Below, in pieces: positions 22,707 to 34,667 of a stretch of 64,000 bases of DNA. The notes below the pieces were generated by a model. That model worked only from the letters and a program-made list of their open reading frames with translations, was not told the origin of the DNA and searched no databases. Source of the DNA: Cylicocyclus nassatus. Lineage: Eukaryota > Nematoda > Chromadorea > Rhabditida > Strongylidae. The translations under genes and the position numbers were made by a program. Position 1 is the first letter of the stretch. The number at the start of each line of letters is the position of its first letter. Where the stretch lies: the NCBI GenBank assembly GCA_958299035.1, contig CATQJL010000001.1, positions 18,893,433 through 18,957,432 of the forward strand, read 5' to 3'.

Positions 22707-24266
22707 CAGTGCTGGACATAATTTAGAGCCACTTTAGGAATCGTCATAATTTTCGTTCTTGTCAATGAATCTGTTTAAAACCTTGCTGTATTATGCGCAT
22801 GTCAACCTACCATGACCCTTCAAAACGGCTTTCAGTCTTGTTGAGTTTGAACGGAGAAACACAAAAAAGTCGAAAAAGCCCTCTTTGAAAGCTGGACAAA
22901 ATTATAAAGCCACCTGGTTTTTCTAATCACTATCGCATTCGTTGACTCTCAAATTTTTTTTGTACAATTACATTCCACAATATGAAACATTTGCAACACA
23001 CACTGCCTGTCATCCTACTTAAATAAAAGAGATCATTGCATTTTTTGCTTTCAAAAGCACCAAAAGTCAATCTGTTCAAACAAACAGCGGGTCCAAAGAG
23101 TTTTCAAGCTCTTGTTCATCTTAGATAATGGTTATGGAATCCACTGACCTTTCTGGATAGATGAGGTGAAAAGCGCTTTCGTAAACTCTGCGTAATCGCT
23201 GATTTTTACGGATAGACTCCAACCTCACCATAGGGTTGACGACTTTTGCACCACAAAACTCGATTTTCAAACTACAAAAAATACTGTAATGTAGCCATTA
23301 GACAGTCATACAACAGTGAACTCGTGTGCATAACTGGAAAAAAATTTCGGGATTGAGCATTCTGGTTCAGCCTTAGTTGACATCCAATGAATGTTGAGTG
23401 GAGCACCGTGCACAATCAAAGCCAACTCAGGCCACAAGAGATAAAACTGGGGACGCTTAAAAGTTCAAAATCTTAGCTAATCTCATTCATCGGGTGAGAT
23501 ATGACTTGAAACACAGAAAGAAATAAGGAGATCTAGGGTTATGTCGAATCTTCTGCTCACAGGGAATTTTCGTGGAAAGTATTTCAGGTCTAAATCGCTA
23601 CCGCATCATTAGGAAAATTCTGAAAGTTGTTGCGAAAGCTGCATCCCCTTGTAGGCAATGTGATAAATCAAGTTCAGCATTTTGTGGGCATTGCAAATGA
23701 GTTTTGTGGTGCAAAAGTGCGTCAACCCTATGGTGAGGTTGGAGTCTGTCCGTCAATATCAGCGATTACGCAGAGTTTACGAAAGCGCTCTTTACCTCAT
23801 CTTTCCAGAAAGGTCAGTGGATTCCATAATTATTATCTAAGATGAACAAGAGCTTAAACACTTTTCGGACCCGCTGTTTATTTGAACAGATTGACTTTTG
23901 GTGCTTTTGAAAGCAAAAAATGCAGTGATCTCTTCTATTTGAGTAATATGACAGGCAGTATGTGTTGAAAATGTTTTATATTTTTGTTTTATATTTTGGG
24001 ATGTGATTGTGCAAAAATTTGAGAATCAACGAATGCGACAGTGATTAGAAAAACCAGGTGGCTTTATAATTTTGTCCAGCTTTCAAAAAGGGCTTTTTGA
24101 ATTTTTTCGTGTTTCTCCGTTCAAACTTAACGAGACTGAAAGCCGTTTTGAGGGATCATGGTAGGTTGACATGCACATAATACGGCAAAGTTTCAGACAG
24201 ATTCATTGGACAAGAACGAAAATTACGACAATTTCTAGGGTGGCTTTATAATTGTGTCCAGCACTG
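22707..24266. mobile_element. Tc1-type fold-back element, ~560-bp inverted repeats
   Basis: The element starts CAGTGCTGGACATAAT and ends with its near inverse (ATTGTGTCCAGCACTG), flanked by TA on both sides (22705-22706 and 24267-24268). The arms (22707-23270 and 23690-24266) match in inverted order throughout. A second GCTGGACAAAATTATAAAGCCACC block inside each arm repeats the terminal motif about 180 bp in. The central 420 bp hold no transposase. Tc1 membership is inferred from the TA duplication and the CAGTGCTGG-type end. Confidence 0.85.
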
Positions 24267-24268
24267 TA

Positions 24269-26224
24269 TGTCTCCTTGAAGTAAAATTTTTTGAGAGGCA
24301 AAAACTGGCGATTGTCGTGAAACGACTCACAATACGAAGAGTATTTCTTCACATTATAAAAGTAATTATAAGCTTAAGTCTTGTTTTGTGGTTATGTTAA
24401 ATTTAAAAAGTATGCTTTGCGCGCCAGGTTCTCAGCATCGCAGAAAATGATAACCGAGATAATTTCGAGGAATTGTCGAGCAGCGAGAAGGTGCACCGTC
24501 TCGGCTGCTGCACGCAAGTATCATTTCGAATGGTTCACATTTTTTCATATCTTTTCATAACATCTATAATCAGAATATGTTTGCGATATGGTAAAAAAAA
24601 AACTATTTTCTGACTTCGAGTCTGATCACTTTTATGTATTCCTTTTTCCGCTAGTTTCAAGCGATTGTAAAACAAGTATCGAGTAGGAAGACAACGAGTA
24701 TCGTAGCAATTCTGGCACACGTATTTTTCACCATTTATTCTTGCCATGATCATTTTCACTAACTGCCCTTCGTTATGTAGTTCTAATTATGTTTCAGTTA
24801 TGTTGCTCTATGCTTATTTGTTGCGTTTCATTTGCCGTTTTTGAAGTAAAAAGTTTTTATTACTTCTAACGCGATTTTGGCAATTGCAATTTCCGTATTT
24901 GGTCCGTATCCCGCAAAGCGTTCTCCTCATATGTAGGCGGAAGGCTAGTAGCAAGCAAAATTGGTATACTGGCAAATTTGCACCAAGTTTAGGTTAAGAT
25001 TACACTACACCACATACAAGCCACCTTGGCAACTCATCAAATACATTTAGTCTCTTGGTGTTGGAAGATTTTTCTTCTACGTATCTTTCGTAACCTCAAC
25101 TACAGCGATTTCGGCAATTGCAGTTTCCGTATTTGGTCTGTATCCCGCAAAGTGTTATTTTCATATGTAGGCGGAAAGCTAGTAGTAAGCAAGACTGGTA
25201 TACTGGCAAGTTTGCAGCACGCCAATATGCTAAGAATATGAACAAGGTCTCAGTAGTTGCTGTCTTTTATTGCTACCGCTTGTGATTTGCATGCTTTTTA
25301 GCGACAATATTTGTCGCCCTTCTATCGGGCCTTCATCACAAATCAATGGGTTTTTCAGAGTGGTGTAGATATATGAGTGCAAGCTCTGATGAACATTTTA
25401 CATCTTTTTGAAATTTCCTGCAGTGGGAAAATCTGTATATCGTATCAAACGCAAAACATACACATATGGTAGGCGCCTTACTCTTCTTTATAGCATCTTT
25501 TTTAAGGCAGTGTAACAGCAAAACCAAATATCCCGAGATTTCGATATGGAAGGTTGTTTGTGTCACATACATCAGAACAAAGCAGGTCCGAGCGCACAAC
25601 ATGCTGCCCCCCCCTGCCTAGAAAACTGCCCTTAAACCCGTACGCGCAAGCCATTCTTACACGCGTTCGGACGAGCTTGTGGTCTCTCTCCCACCGTCAG
25701 AGGCGGCATGCTGCAATGCTATAAACGTGTGGGTCTCGCAACGACTCTACATCTCTAACCAGGGCGGAAAGTGGTGTCCACTCATCCAGATCCAAAATGA
25801 GAACCTTTGAAAAATGCTGGTTTTTGACATTTTCTCGCCCTTCAAAGTGTATTTTCGAAATCAGCGCGTCGAATTAGCCCAGGTAAGCGAAAACAATTCA
25901 GGTCGATGATCGAACCATTGCCTTTAAATAAGGAGACTAATTTCATAGGCACCATAGTCCCGTGCACATTTGTTCCTCATAATAACAACTTCAGACGAAA
26001 TCTCCCACTTATGACTTCGTATATGGATCGAAAGTTGCAGATGCCGAAATCGCCAATTATTGTCCCTCGAAAAATCTTGTCCCTTACAGTAACTCTAGTG
26101 AAAGCTAGGGCGTACCCCGGAAGCGATGGGCATTCGAACCCGACGGATGCGAATAATGGGGTCACAGTCTTAGCAAAATGAACGGGGACGGTTAAAGCGG
26201 CTAGTTCATCAAAGGCAACGATCT
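24269..26224. other. Unassigned, with a 226-bp tandem duplication
   Basis: GGCAATTGCARTTTCCGTAT plus about 80 bp (GGTCYGTATCCCGCAAAG... AAGCTAGTAG...GGTATACTGGCAA) occurs at about 24880-24982 and again at about 25112-25213. Nothing else is recognised. Confidence 0.6.
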
Positions 26225-26906
26225 AAGGCATCTCAGACTCTCTGTCTAGCTACATCTACATGGGTACACTCACTTCTCGTTCTCGACAATCAGAAGATCT
26301 TCTGAAAAGACGGGGAGTCGAAGTAGCCTGCATACAGGAAAGAGTGGAGCGAGGCAAAGTCACGCGACATCGGAGATGGATATAAGCTCATTTATAACGG
26401 TGCCACTTGCACCAGAAACGGGATAGTATAACTGTCCTCGGAAACTCTGAAGAGCAATATAGTTGATGTAGAGCGCAAAAACGATCTTCTGGTGAGTACA
26501 AAGTGTACGGGGAAACAAGTCCCACGAGTAATCACCACCCACAAGTCGCATGTAAGGATAATGAAAAGGGCGCATTCTGGCAGAAGCTTGATGGCCACAT
26601 CAGTTCAATTCCATTAAAAGAACCACTGCTTGAAGTGAACCTCAACGGACGTGTGGGATAAAGTCGAGAAAGAAGCCGGGAGATATCAAGAAGACCACGG
26701 ATACGGGACGTGCAGTGATGAAGGTGAGCGCGCTCAAGAATTCGCCTCAGCCCATAATCTAGTCTTTAGCGAACACATACTACATCAAGAAGGACGATCA
26801 CGTCATAACATACGAGAGTGAGACTTTTGGGCTATCCGACAGCGTGACTTTAAAAAAAGTAAAGAATTGCAAAGTCATCTTAATGAGTGCGGCGTACCTC
26901 AACATA

Positions 26907-27581
26907 AGAGTGTCCCAAAAAGATGTGCACACTGTTTGATCGTTAAGAACTCTCTTGTTTTCACATCTTTTGCCGAGCTTGAGGTACCATTCTTTAGAGC
27001 GAGGATAAACTTAGGATTTCAGTATGGGGAGAATCACTAATCACTCTTCACTACTGTAGAATTACGGTATTAACCTTCAGCACACATCGTCATTGTAGAA
27101 TAGACTTTTTGATGAAATAATTTCGAAAAAATCTGAAAATTTGTTTAGCAAGGCTTGCAAGCGTGCTGATTCCATTACATAGCTTTCCACCAGTTTTTCG
27201 AGCTTTCTTGATAGCGTATTTACATTCCTGACGAGCATTGGAAAATGGGTTGTTACCCTAAGTCTGAAATAACTCACGGGAGAAAGAATGTTCTGATGTG
27301 CAGATTTTATATTTAGAATCAGCGACTTAGTTAGGCCAGTACAAGAGTTTCTGGCCTGTTTGGTTTTTTTTCTAAGGCAAAATACCTCTTTTAACAGCTC
27401 AAAATCCTCCTCGAAGTTCTAACAATCCTACAGTAATGAAGACCGGCTGATAATTCGCTTCTTACTATAAAACTAAGCTGAAACTCGTTCAAGAGAATGG
27501 TACCTCAAGCTAGACAAAAGACATAAAAGCAAGAGAGTTATTAACCATCAAACAGTGTGCACATTTTTTTGCGGCACCCTG
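26907..27581. mobile_element. TA-flanked inverted-repeat element inside the RTE LINE
   Basis: The left arm reads GTGTCCCAAAAAGATGTGCA and the right arm in reverse CAGGGTGCCGCAAAAAAATG. Both continue with CACTGTTTGATSGTTAAKAA and reach GAGGTACCATTC. TA flanks both sides. On either side the RTE endonuclease reading resumes (VKNCKVI before; RRATETRKRIKWWKL after), so this is an insertion. It belongs to the same family as 18425-18599. Confidence 0.8.
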
Positions 27582-28736
27582 TAAACCACTGCTTCCCGAT
27601 ATCAAAATAACAACAGATAGGCACTTCAGAAGAGCTACAGAGACCAGGAAGCGCATCAAATGGTGGAAATTGAAGACAAACAGCGCGACGTAGCAAGCAC
27701 TGCTAATAACTCTACCAAGCTTGCAAGAGAACCCAGAGCGATTCTGGGGGCGAGCTTGAAAGACCGAGTCCACGAAGTGGTACACATGATCCTGGAAAGT
27801 ATAAAGCCAGAGGAAAGAAGGATTAATCGCGAAACGTGGTGGTGGAACAACGAAGTGCAAAAAGTCATAAAGGAGAAAATGAAAGCATACTAGCGATGGC
27901 ATAAGACGCGGATGGTGATAACGATCATCAGACATACCAACAAGCCCAAGACGCTGCAAAGACTCCGGCAAAGAAGGCAAAACATGTGTACTTGAAAGAG
28001 CTCTGGGATCAGCTAGAGTCTCGCGAGAGAGAGCGTGAGATATACAGGATAGCGGTAAAAAGAGTGAATCACAAGAGATATGGAATACTCCCTTCATATT
28101 AAAGACATTCTTGGTAAGAAGTAAAGAAAACCAGAGGACATTACCGAAAGATGGGGAACCTACTTCGAAAAAATGGCCACCACAGACCGTACCAGCATCA
28201 ACTTCATCTCAGAAACCAACCCCATACAAAAATCAGTACCAGCAGCCACGTAAGAGGAAGTATGGCTAGCTTTAAGAAGAACAAAAAATAGCGAAGCAAC
28301 TGGTCCAGACGACATACCAAGCAAGTTCAGGAAAATATGTGAACAATTCGGAGTCAAATGGCTGACGAGGCTCCTCAATCAAATCATAAGGGGCAAGAGT
28401 ATGCCTCGCGACTGGTACACCAGCACCACGATCCCGATATGGAAGAACCAAGGAAACATAGCAGATTGCGCATCTTAGCGACCAGTCCAACTGATGACCC
28501 ACACTCTAAAAATCTTTGAGCATAATCGAAATGCTTCTTCGAGATATCATAAAGTTGTCACCGAATCAATGCGGGTTCGTGAAAGAAGTAGGTGCAAGTG
28601 ACGCAATCCACTACGCTCGGATAGTGAGAGAGAATATGAGAAGCACAAAGAGATGCATGTAACCTTTTTGGACTTCGAGCAAACCTTTGATAGGGTTCCC
28701 TATGAAGTTGTATAATGCGTCTCACGGAAACCCAGG

Positions 28737-28995
28737 GTGCCAGATGACTACGTTGAGTTGATAAAGTGAGTTTACCACAACGCTTCAAGCCATGTGCAAA
28801 CAGCTGCAGGGCAATCGGAAAAGTTCCAAATCTAGGTGGTAGTACACCAAGCTTCGGCTATCTCACTCTTCTTAAAGTGCCAGATGAGTACGTTTAGTGG
28901 AAAAAGTTGATCTACCACAACGTTTCAAGGCATGTGCAAACAGCTGCAGGGCAATCGAAAGAACTCCAAATCTAGGTGTTGGAGTACACCAATGT
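28737..28995 (+). repeat. Tandem duplication in the RTE reverse transcriptase
   Basis: A segment starting GTGCCAGATGA (28737) and running through ACAGCTGCAGGGCAATCG...TCCAAATCTAGGTG recurs from 28880, about 142 bp later. The second copy flows into the CADD-bearing RT part; the first is followed by a stop-rich joint. Confidence 0.8.
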
Positions 28996-29232
28996 TCAGT
29001 TCTCTCTCCCTTGCTCTTCATCACTGTGATGAACGCCATGATGGAATCGCTCAAACGTGAACCTCTCTATACTTTTCTCTGCGCAGATGATGTGGTCGTA
29101 TTAGCGAATACCAAAAAGGAGCTACGAGACGAGGTACAAAATTGGAAAAACAGGATAGAGTTGTGTGGCCTGAAGCTCAACACCAGAGAAACAGAATGTA
29201 TGGAAGTGAAGAAACAAATATCTGGATCATAA
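28897..29232 (+). pseudogene. RTE reverse transcriptase fragment (CADD box)
   Basis: A 111-codon open segment of the RTE polymerase. HQCSVLSPLLF (residues 31-41) corresponds to the GVPQGSVLSP finger motif with changes. LCADDVVVLA (61-70) is the catalytic palm box, keeping both aspartates but with cysteine in place of the usual tyrosine. The rest (NWKNRIELCGLKLN) fits the RTE thumb-proximal region. The first ATG lies mid-domain, so it is not a true start. Stops lie on both sides. Confidence 0.8.
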
Positions 29233-29837
29233 GCATTAAATGTGAAGACTAAAGCAACGTCTACAAATACCTAGGCAACCACATCTCAGCGAAAGAAGGC
29301 TTACAAAAGGAGGTCGCAGGCAGGATCAACACAGCATGGATGGAAAGCCTAACAGAAGTTTTGTGCGACAAGAATGCCAGTGTAACATAAGTATCAACTG
29401 TATCGACCGTTATCCGCCCAGCAGCACTGTTTGGCAGTGGCTGGCCGTGTATGTGGGATGAGGAGCGCAAGCTCTGTGTAATGGAAATAAGGAAGGACTT
29501 TAGAAGTCACACTGAAGGATCACATCTGCAATGACATTATACGAGAGCAAATGAAAGTAGTTTCATTTGCACAGAAAATGAAGGAAAGGAGGTAACGACG
29601 CTATGGGTATGTGCGATTGGCATGAAAGTCACATCAGGAAGTTGGCTCTGGCTGTGGAGGCACCAAAAAACCCAAAGGTAGACCCAGGATGAAGTGAATG
29701 GACGGAATCAAGGCCGGTCTGCGAGAAGTGGTATAAACGAAAACCTCGCCTCAGATAGGATAACATAAAGACATCTGACAAGAAAAAGCAGACCCTGCAT
29801 AGGCGGGGCACATGCGAAAATAAAAAAAAATCATGAT

Positions 29838-29995
29838 AAGAGACATCTGAAGCTTTTACTCTCCAGTTCTCGGGAAGCAGCATGCGGGGGTTGTGGATCT
29901 TGAAAAGCTCTATCATCACATGCATTCAGCTTACTTTTTCCTTCTTGGAATGAAAGACGAAAAAAATATTGTTTTGCCCGATATATTTGCGGTTG
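29838..29995. mobile_element. Single arm of CAGTGACCGCC fold-back family
   Basis: Contains GGATCTTGAAAAGCTCTATC, CATGCATTCA and a degraded TTGTTTTGCCCGAT...TTTGCGGT end. It aligns in order with the right arm of the 20514-22339 element. Confidence 0.5.
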
Positions 29996-30691
29996 TATGA
30001 GTAATAATATAATATGCCATATTTATTTATTTATTTATTCAATACGCACAAGGCGTGCCATATTTGAAACAAAAAACGAATACTTAGAGCTTGAACAGTA
30101 AAGAAAATAACAAAACATCCCAAAAGCTCGAGTCCAGCTCCGTGAATGGAAAGGGGTTAAGCCTGTGGACCGTGTAGGAATATCAGTGCCGATGCTCGGT
30201 GGAGTCTGTCCCATGCCCCCTGCTTGAAGCAAAACTGCTCTTAGATTATTCAACTTAAGTAGTTGTAAATGCGGGGAACAGATGTAATATTGAAAATTTG
30301 CCCGACTGAGTTCGGGGGAGAGAGCAGAACTCCGAGATAAAAGATTGTGATGCAAAAAATGTCAGGTCAGACAAGCTATTCCCAAATAACTACGGAAGGA
30401 TGAACCGGACCCAAACCATGTGTGGATGAGTAAAAATCCGAACAGCGAGTGACTTGACTTGAAGGTCCACCGATCACAAACGTGGTACATGAGAGAGCTA
30501 TCACTGGAAAACCTTCTGCGCATGAGGTGAGAGATTGACAGAGTTGGTCGATTCATAGTACTGGAGTAGGCCCGCAACACGCGTAGCAGTGGGTGTGGGA
30601 AGGGTTCGGCAGGGTTCGGCAGGCAATCGGTAGAACTATACGAGCGATGACAAGAAAATCCTCTGGGAAAAAATCAGTCAAATTCAACTTC

Positions 30692-33600
30692 TTAGAAAAA
30701 ATAAGTCAAATTTAACTTCCTAAGTTTTCGTTTGAAAGTGATACTATCTGGAGAAGACAAGATTTCTTTAGGTAAACACTGAAGATATTTTGAAGTGCGT
30801 GCGAAAAAACTGTTTTCTGATAAAGAGTTGAATTGTTTACGCCCACCATTTAGATGTAAGTAAACAGAAAACCCGGTGGTCCTTCCACCACTAGGCCTGA
30901 ACACCCAGTATTTAGAAGGTCTTAGCTTAGTCTCGCCTCTAAAAATCCTGAAAGCAAGTATTATATCGTGCAGGATACGATGTGAAAGGCTTTCAAGACC
31001 TAAGACTTTCATTCGTTCACATAGCTTGGAAGCGATCGTGGATAACCACGACTGGGATAACATCTGTAAAAAAGCAAGCGAGTAAAAACCTTCTGGACGT
31101 TCTCCAGGGCCTGCTTATGCTTCCTCAGAAAGGGGCTCCAAACCTGATTTGCATATTCTACAATAGGGATGACAAATGCTTTATAGAGTTTCAGTAATAT
31201 TTTTGAATCGGCTACACTAATATTACGAAAGATGGTGTACAGAATGGAGAATGCCGAGAAGTAACACTTGAAATTTGCAAGTCTGGTTTCAGAGTGCTAT
31301 CGAACACAACACCTAAGTCTTTGATAGATGTTTTATTCACCAAAGAAACTCCCGCATGCTCATACTGTTCATCACTTGCAGTAGCACCAACGTGGAATAC
31401 CGAGCTTTTATTTATATTTACTGAAATGTCCCAATTTGTGCACCATTCGACCATGTTATTGATGGCCTGCTGCAGAGCATCTTTAATTGTTCTCTGGTTA
31501 TCCCTATTGTATATACCATAAATTTTGATATCGTCGGCATACATGAGAACATGTATGTCAGGATGAGTTTTTAGAATCCGGGGTAACTCAGCAGTATAGA
31601 CTAGGAATAGTAAGGGTGAAAGAGCACCGCCCAGCGGAAGCCCGCTTATACAAGGAAAACGTCCAGAATAATCTCTCCCCACTCGAACCGTCATATACCT
31701 GGAGTGTAGATACGATTTTAGCCGATCAAGCAAGGGTCCTCTAATACCATAATGCTCAAGCTTGTGCAACAATTTACCATGACTTATACGATCAAAAGCT
31801 TTCGACAAATCGAAACATATGACATCTACTTCTTTCTTATCAAGATATGACTTGATCCAGTCATGACTACAATCTATTAGTTGGGTTACTGTGGATGTAC
31901 CACTGAGAAACCCATGTTGTTCCGCGGGTATGAAATTGAACCTTTTCAGCCAAGAGACAAGTTTGGCACGGATAATTTTTCAAGGACTTTACATGGTACT
32001 GGATTTATGCTTATAGGTCTAAACTCTGTCACAGATTGAGGTTTGGGAACTTTCGGAACAGCAGTGACAATTGCTTCTTTCCAGATGTCTGGTATTTCAC
32101 CACAAATGAAACTAATATTGAAGATATGTGACAGAGGGAGCGAAAGTTCTCTTGCACAACGTTTGAAGACAATCTGGGGAATGCCGTCGAAAGGTTCAAA
32201 CGTAGAATGCTTTAGAGTTTTGAGAAAGTTTTCGACAGTAGAAGGCATGATTATAGGTGTTGAGCAGGTATGGTTCAGAGATGCCCTCAATGCTTTAGTA
32301 ACCGTAGTACTTGTGGAAAAAGTTGTTGCAAAAAACTCAGCTAATGCTGAAGCCTTAAAGTGATGTTAGGCAGGTGTTACCTAGCATGTCTTTCAAGGCA
32401 CCGTAATGTTGTAAATGCTGTATACGATGGATATAAGCAAAGAGAATTTTAGAGTGATTAGACGAAGCCACGTGTCTCTCGTGATTTGCGAGGAATTTCT
32501 TGATGTGGAATGTCACGTCAGAGCAGACCTTACTGTATAATGGGCGGTTGTACTGAGCAGTTCTGAAAAGTTGTTCTTTCTGGAGCAGAAGCGACTGTAT
32601 GTGACGCGGGTATCGTAGATAGCCAATTCTGTGTACACCAAATGGAGTATATTTAGCCAGTAGACTATACATAACACAGCAGAATCTGTAGTATACATCA
32701 GAGGGGCTAATGTACCGATCGAAGATCTCTTCCCAGTCAAAAGTGTGAAAGTCATTTTCCATTACTTCGAAATCAATTTTGTTGAACATAGGAAATGGGA
32801 TAAGTTCATTTTTGGGATTTTGGAATTTGTACAAGAATTCGATGGTACTGTGATCGGATGTGCCAAACGGCGCTTTGACGGATAGATTGTGTACTGATAA
32901 GGGAATGGTCAGAAGTCGAAGTGACCAATCCATACAAGCTGCATATCATTAGATGTAGCATAAAACGCTGACTCTAAATCTGTCTTCCCTATCTGCAGAG
33001 CGCTTTTGTGGACGAAATTATAAGCTGTTGAAGGTCATTATTTTGCTAAGAAATTGTGCGTGTAAAGTGCAAACTTGGCCGTACAAAGCCATTCTCGGCT
33101 CAGTGTTGGACCAAAACACGCATTTAGGTTACTTCATATGACCAGCACCTAGAGTTGAGCTGAACGAGCAATAATGTGCCTAATTTCGCAATTTTTGTGT
33201 ACGATTTTTTTGCAGTAAAGATGCTCATCACTTCGCCTACAAAGGCGCTCTGCAGATATGGAAGATAGATTTGAAATCAACATTCTATGCTGCATCGATT
33301 GGTATGCAGCTTGTATGGATTGGCCACTTCGACTTCTGACCATTCCCTTGTGAGTTAGCACCTGATAGCACCCAATCTAAAATGGCACTATCGCGGGTGG
33401 GTACTGTAACGAATTGCCTAAGGTCCAAGTCACGAAAGAACTCGAGAAATCTCTGAGCTTGTGGATAAATATGTTGTAGTGAGTCACCAGAACATCTCAT
33501 GGGAAGATTGAAATCACCAGCGATCGGATATTCGGAGTACAATGGGTAGAAGCTAAGAGGAGGTTCACAAGCATATCATCTGAACAAAAGCGGAGCTGGG

Positions 33601-33936
33601 AGGACGGTAAATACATATGACTCGAGTTTTGGAGAGAGTTCCGGGTTGGTATAGATCAACCAGTTTTACTTCACAACTGGAGTTATTCTCGATTGCAATG
33701 CTCTCACATAATAGCGTTGATTTAACCAATATGCAAACTCCTCCTCCCTTCTTACGTTTTCTATCAGACCGAAAAACCATGTACGGTAGATCGGAAACTA
33801 TTTCAGCATCACATATTTTCGAAGATAACCACGACTCAGTGATAAAAAGAATATCGGGAAGTCTACTAGTCAAAAAATGATGTAACAGTTGTAGCTTGTT
33901 TACTAAGGATCTTGCATTGAAAAGAATACATCGCAA
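30692..33936 (-). pseudogene. CR1-type LINE ORF2: endonuclease plus reverse transcriptase
   Basis: Fragments in order on the minus strand. 33936-33565: endonuclease start with NARSL (residues 7-11), catalytic E in TESW (34), and VICIYRPPSS. 33542-33285: GDFNLP (9-14) and RDSAILDWV. 32933-32355: GTSDHS, the endonuclease HIS-box equivalent (SDH at residues 26-28). 32290-31946: RT fingers with FDGIPQIVFK and EFRPIS. About 31990-31800: GFLSGTSTVTQ and CFDLSKAFD with the catalytic Asp. 31808-31212: GLPLGGALSPLLF (an unusual PLGGA where PQGSV is normal) and YADD at residues 90-93 (31541-31530). 31063-30692: the conserved tail ending in FKRKLRKLNLTYFF. Frameshifts near 33565, 32355, 31965 and 31210 plus the inserted element inactivate it. 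Confidence 0.88.
32894..33355. mobile_element. Short inverted-repeat element in the CR1 endonuclease
   Basis: The arms (32894-about 33030 and about 33232-33355) are inverted copies over roughly 130 bp: AAGGGAATGGTCAGAAGTCG, CCAATCCATACAAGCTGCAT and TATCTGCAGAGCGC in order from each end. TA occurs at both boundaries (32892-32893, 33356-33357). It splits the LINE between the RDSAILDWV and SDHS parts of the endonuclease, which are close together in intact CR1 elements, so it inserted after the LINE. Confidence 0.85.
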
Positions 33937-34667
33937 AAAATCTCCTTGCCCGCAACTCGGTCTCCCTGCATTGCAGAGGAAACGTGGTGTGAGCCTATTG
34001 CAGACTGAGAAGAAGAAGGACTGTTGCCAGCCAATGAACTGGCAAGCACCAGCTCACCCTTGTAGACAACAAATCTATCTTCAAAGCTCCGACTCTGATT
34101 CAGCTGTCTAGCCTGGTCCCTCAACTCACGCTCCTTTTCTCTTTCCCGAGCCGTCATGCTGCGCCGAATATAGACTCCCTTATGACAAGGAGAATCTTTG
34201 AGCAGTCGGGCTCGGGAAAGAAAGGAGCCCCAATGACTCCTCGATGGCAGTTCTACTTTTACCAAGCGCGGCATATTAGTCGCTTTTCTGCCCATGCGAA
34301 AGATCTTGACTGGCCGACATTCCAAATCAAGAACATCTAACACCTCGCGAACTTTCTTTTCTGTATCCTCTTGGCGCGCTGAAGCAGTTGGTTCATTGCG
34401 CCCATCCCCCCTAAGCTCAGGGAGGCCTGCGATAACAATGCTTCTCGATCTACAATCTCTTTCGATCGCAGTCTCGCCAAACTCTCCAAGCCTCACGAGA
34501 ATCTCATTAGTAATTTCTCGCACCTCAGGGATATTAAGATCCAAGAGGTTTTTGAATAGCTGAACAATTGATTCGGTACGAGAGTCATCTGAGGCGCTCC
34601 GAGGCGAAAGCGAGGCGAGGATCTGCGACGCACTAGGATTGCGAAATTGTGATGCACTGGAATCCAT
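33903..34667 (-). CDS. CR1-type LINE ORF1 protein
   Basis: 254 codons. In CR1-type LINEs, ORF1 is an RNA-binding chaperone that coats the element transcript. Visible: a Ser-rich N-terminus, a possible RRM-like core (RSIVIAGLPELRGDG near 75-90; VLDLECRPVKIFRMGR near 115-130; PRLVKVELPSR near 135-145), then a charged stretch (TAREREKERELRDQARQLN) and FVVYKGELVLASS. Another ATG at 34756 in a different frame opens a basic, proline-rich leader (MPPKTTIPPKPTKSRNTQKP). The intact protein probably began there, which would imply one frameshift near 34670. The 3' end overlaps the ORF2 start. Confidence 0.7.
   Translation of the reverse strand: MDSSASQFRNPSASQILASLSPRSASDDSRTESIVQLFKNLLDLNIPEVREITNEILVRLGEFGETAIERDCRSRSIVIAGLPELRGDGRNEPTASARQEDTEKKVREVLDVLDLECRPVKIFRMGRKATNMPRLVKVELPSRSHWGSFLSRARLLKDSPCHKGVYIRRSMTAREREKERELRDQARQLNQSRSFEDRFVVYKGELVLASSLAGNSPSSSQSAIGSHHVSSAMQGDRVAGKEIFCDVFFSMQDP

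Larger units (their letters stand above)
26225..29830 (+). mobile_element. RTE-type LINE, decayed
   Basis: Reading the plus strand with frame changes gives the RTE endonuclease start (GTLTSRSRQSEDLLKRRGVE then VACIQE). The linker follows near 27790-27890 (ETWWWNNEVQKVIKEKMKAY), then reverse transcriptase blocks (TGPDDIPSKF near 28300, FLDFEQTFDRVPYE near 28670, SVLSPLLF near 29000, ADDVVVLA near 29085) and the post-RT region (KYLGNHISAKEG near 29270). Many stops and frameshifts make it inactive. A 675-bp element interrupts it at 26907-27581 and a segment of the RT is duplicated at 28737-28995. Its 3' end is about 29830, at an A-rich stretch. Confidence 0.85.

Noticed and set aside
27510..28097. 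195-codon minus-strand ORF
   Set aside because: It is antisense to the RTE LINE linker region, whose plus-strand reading matches the family.
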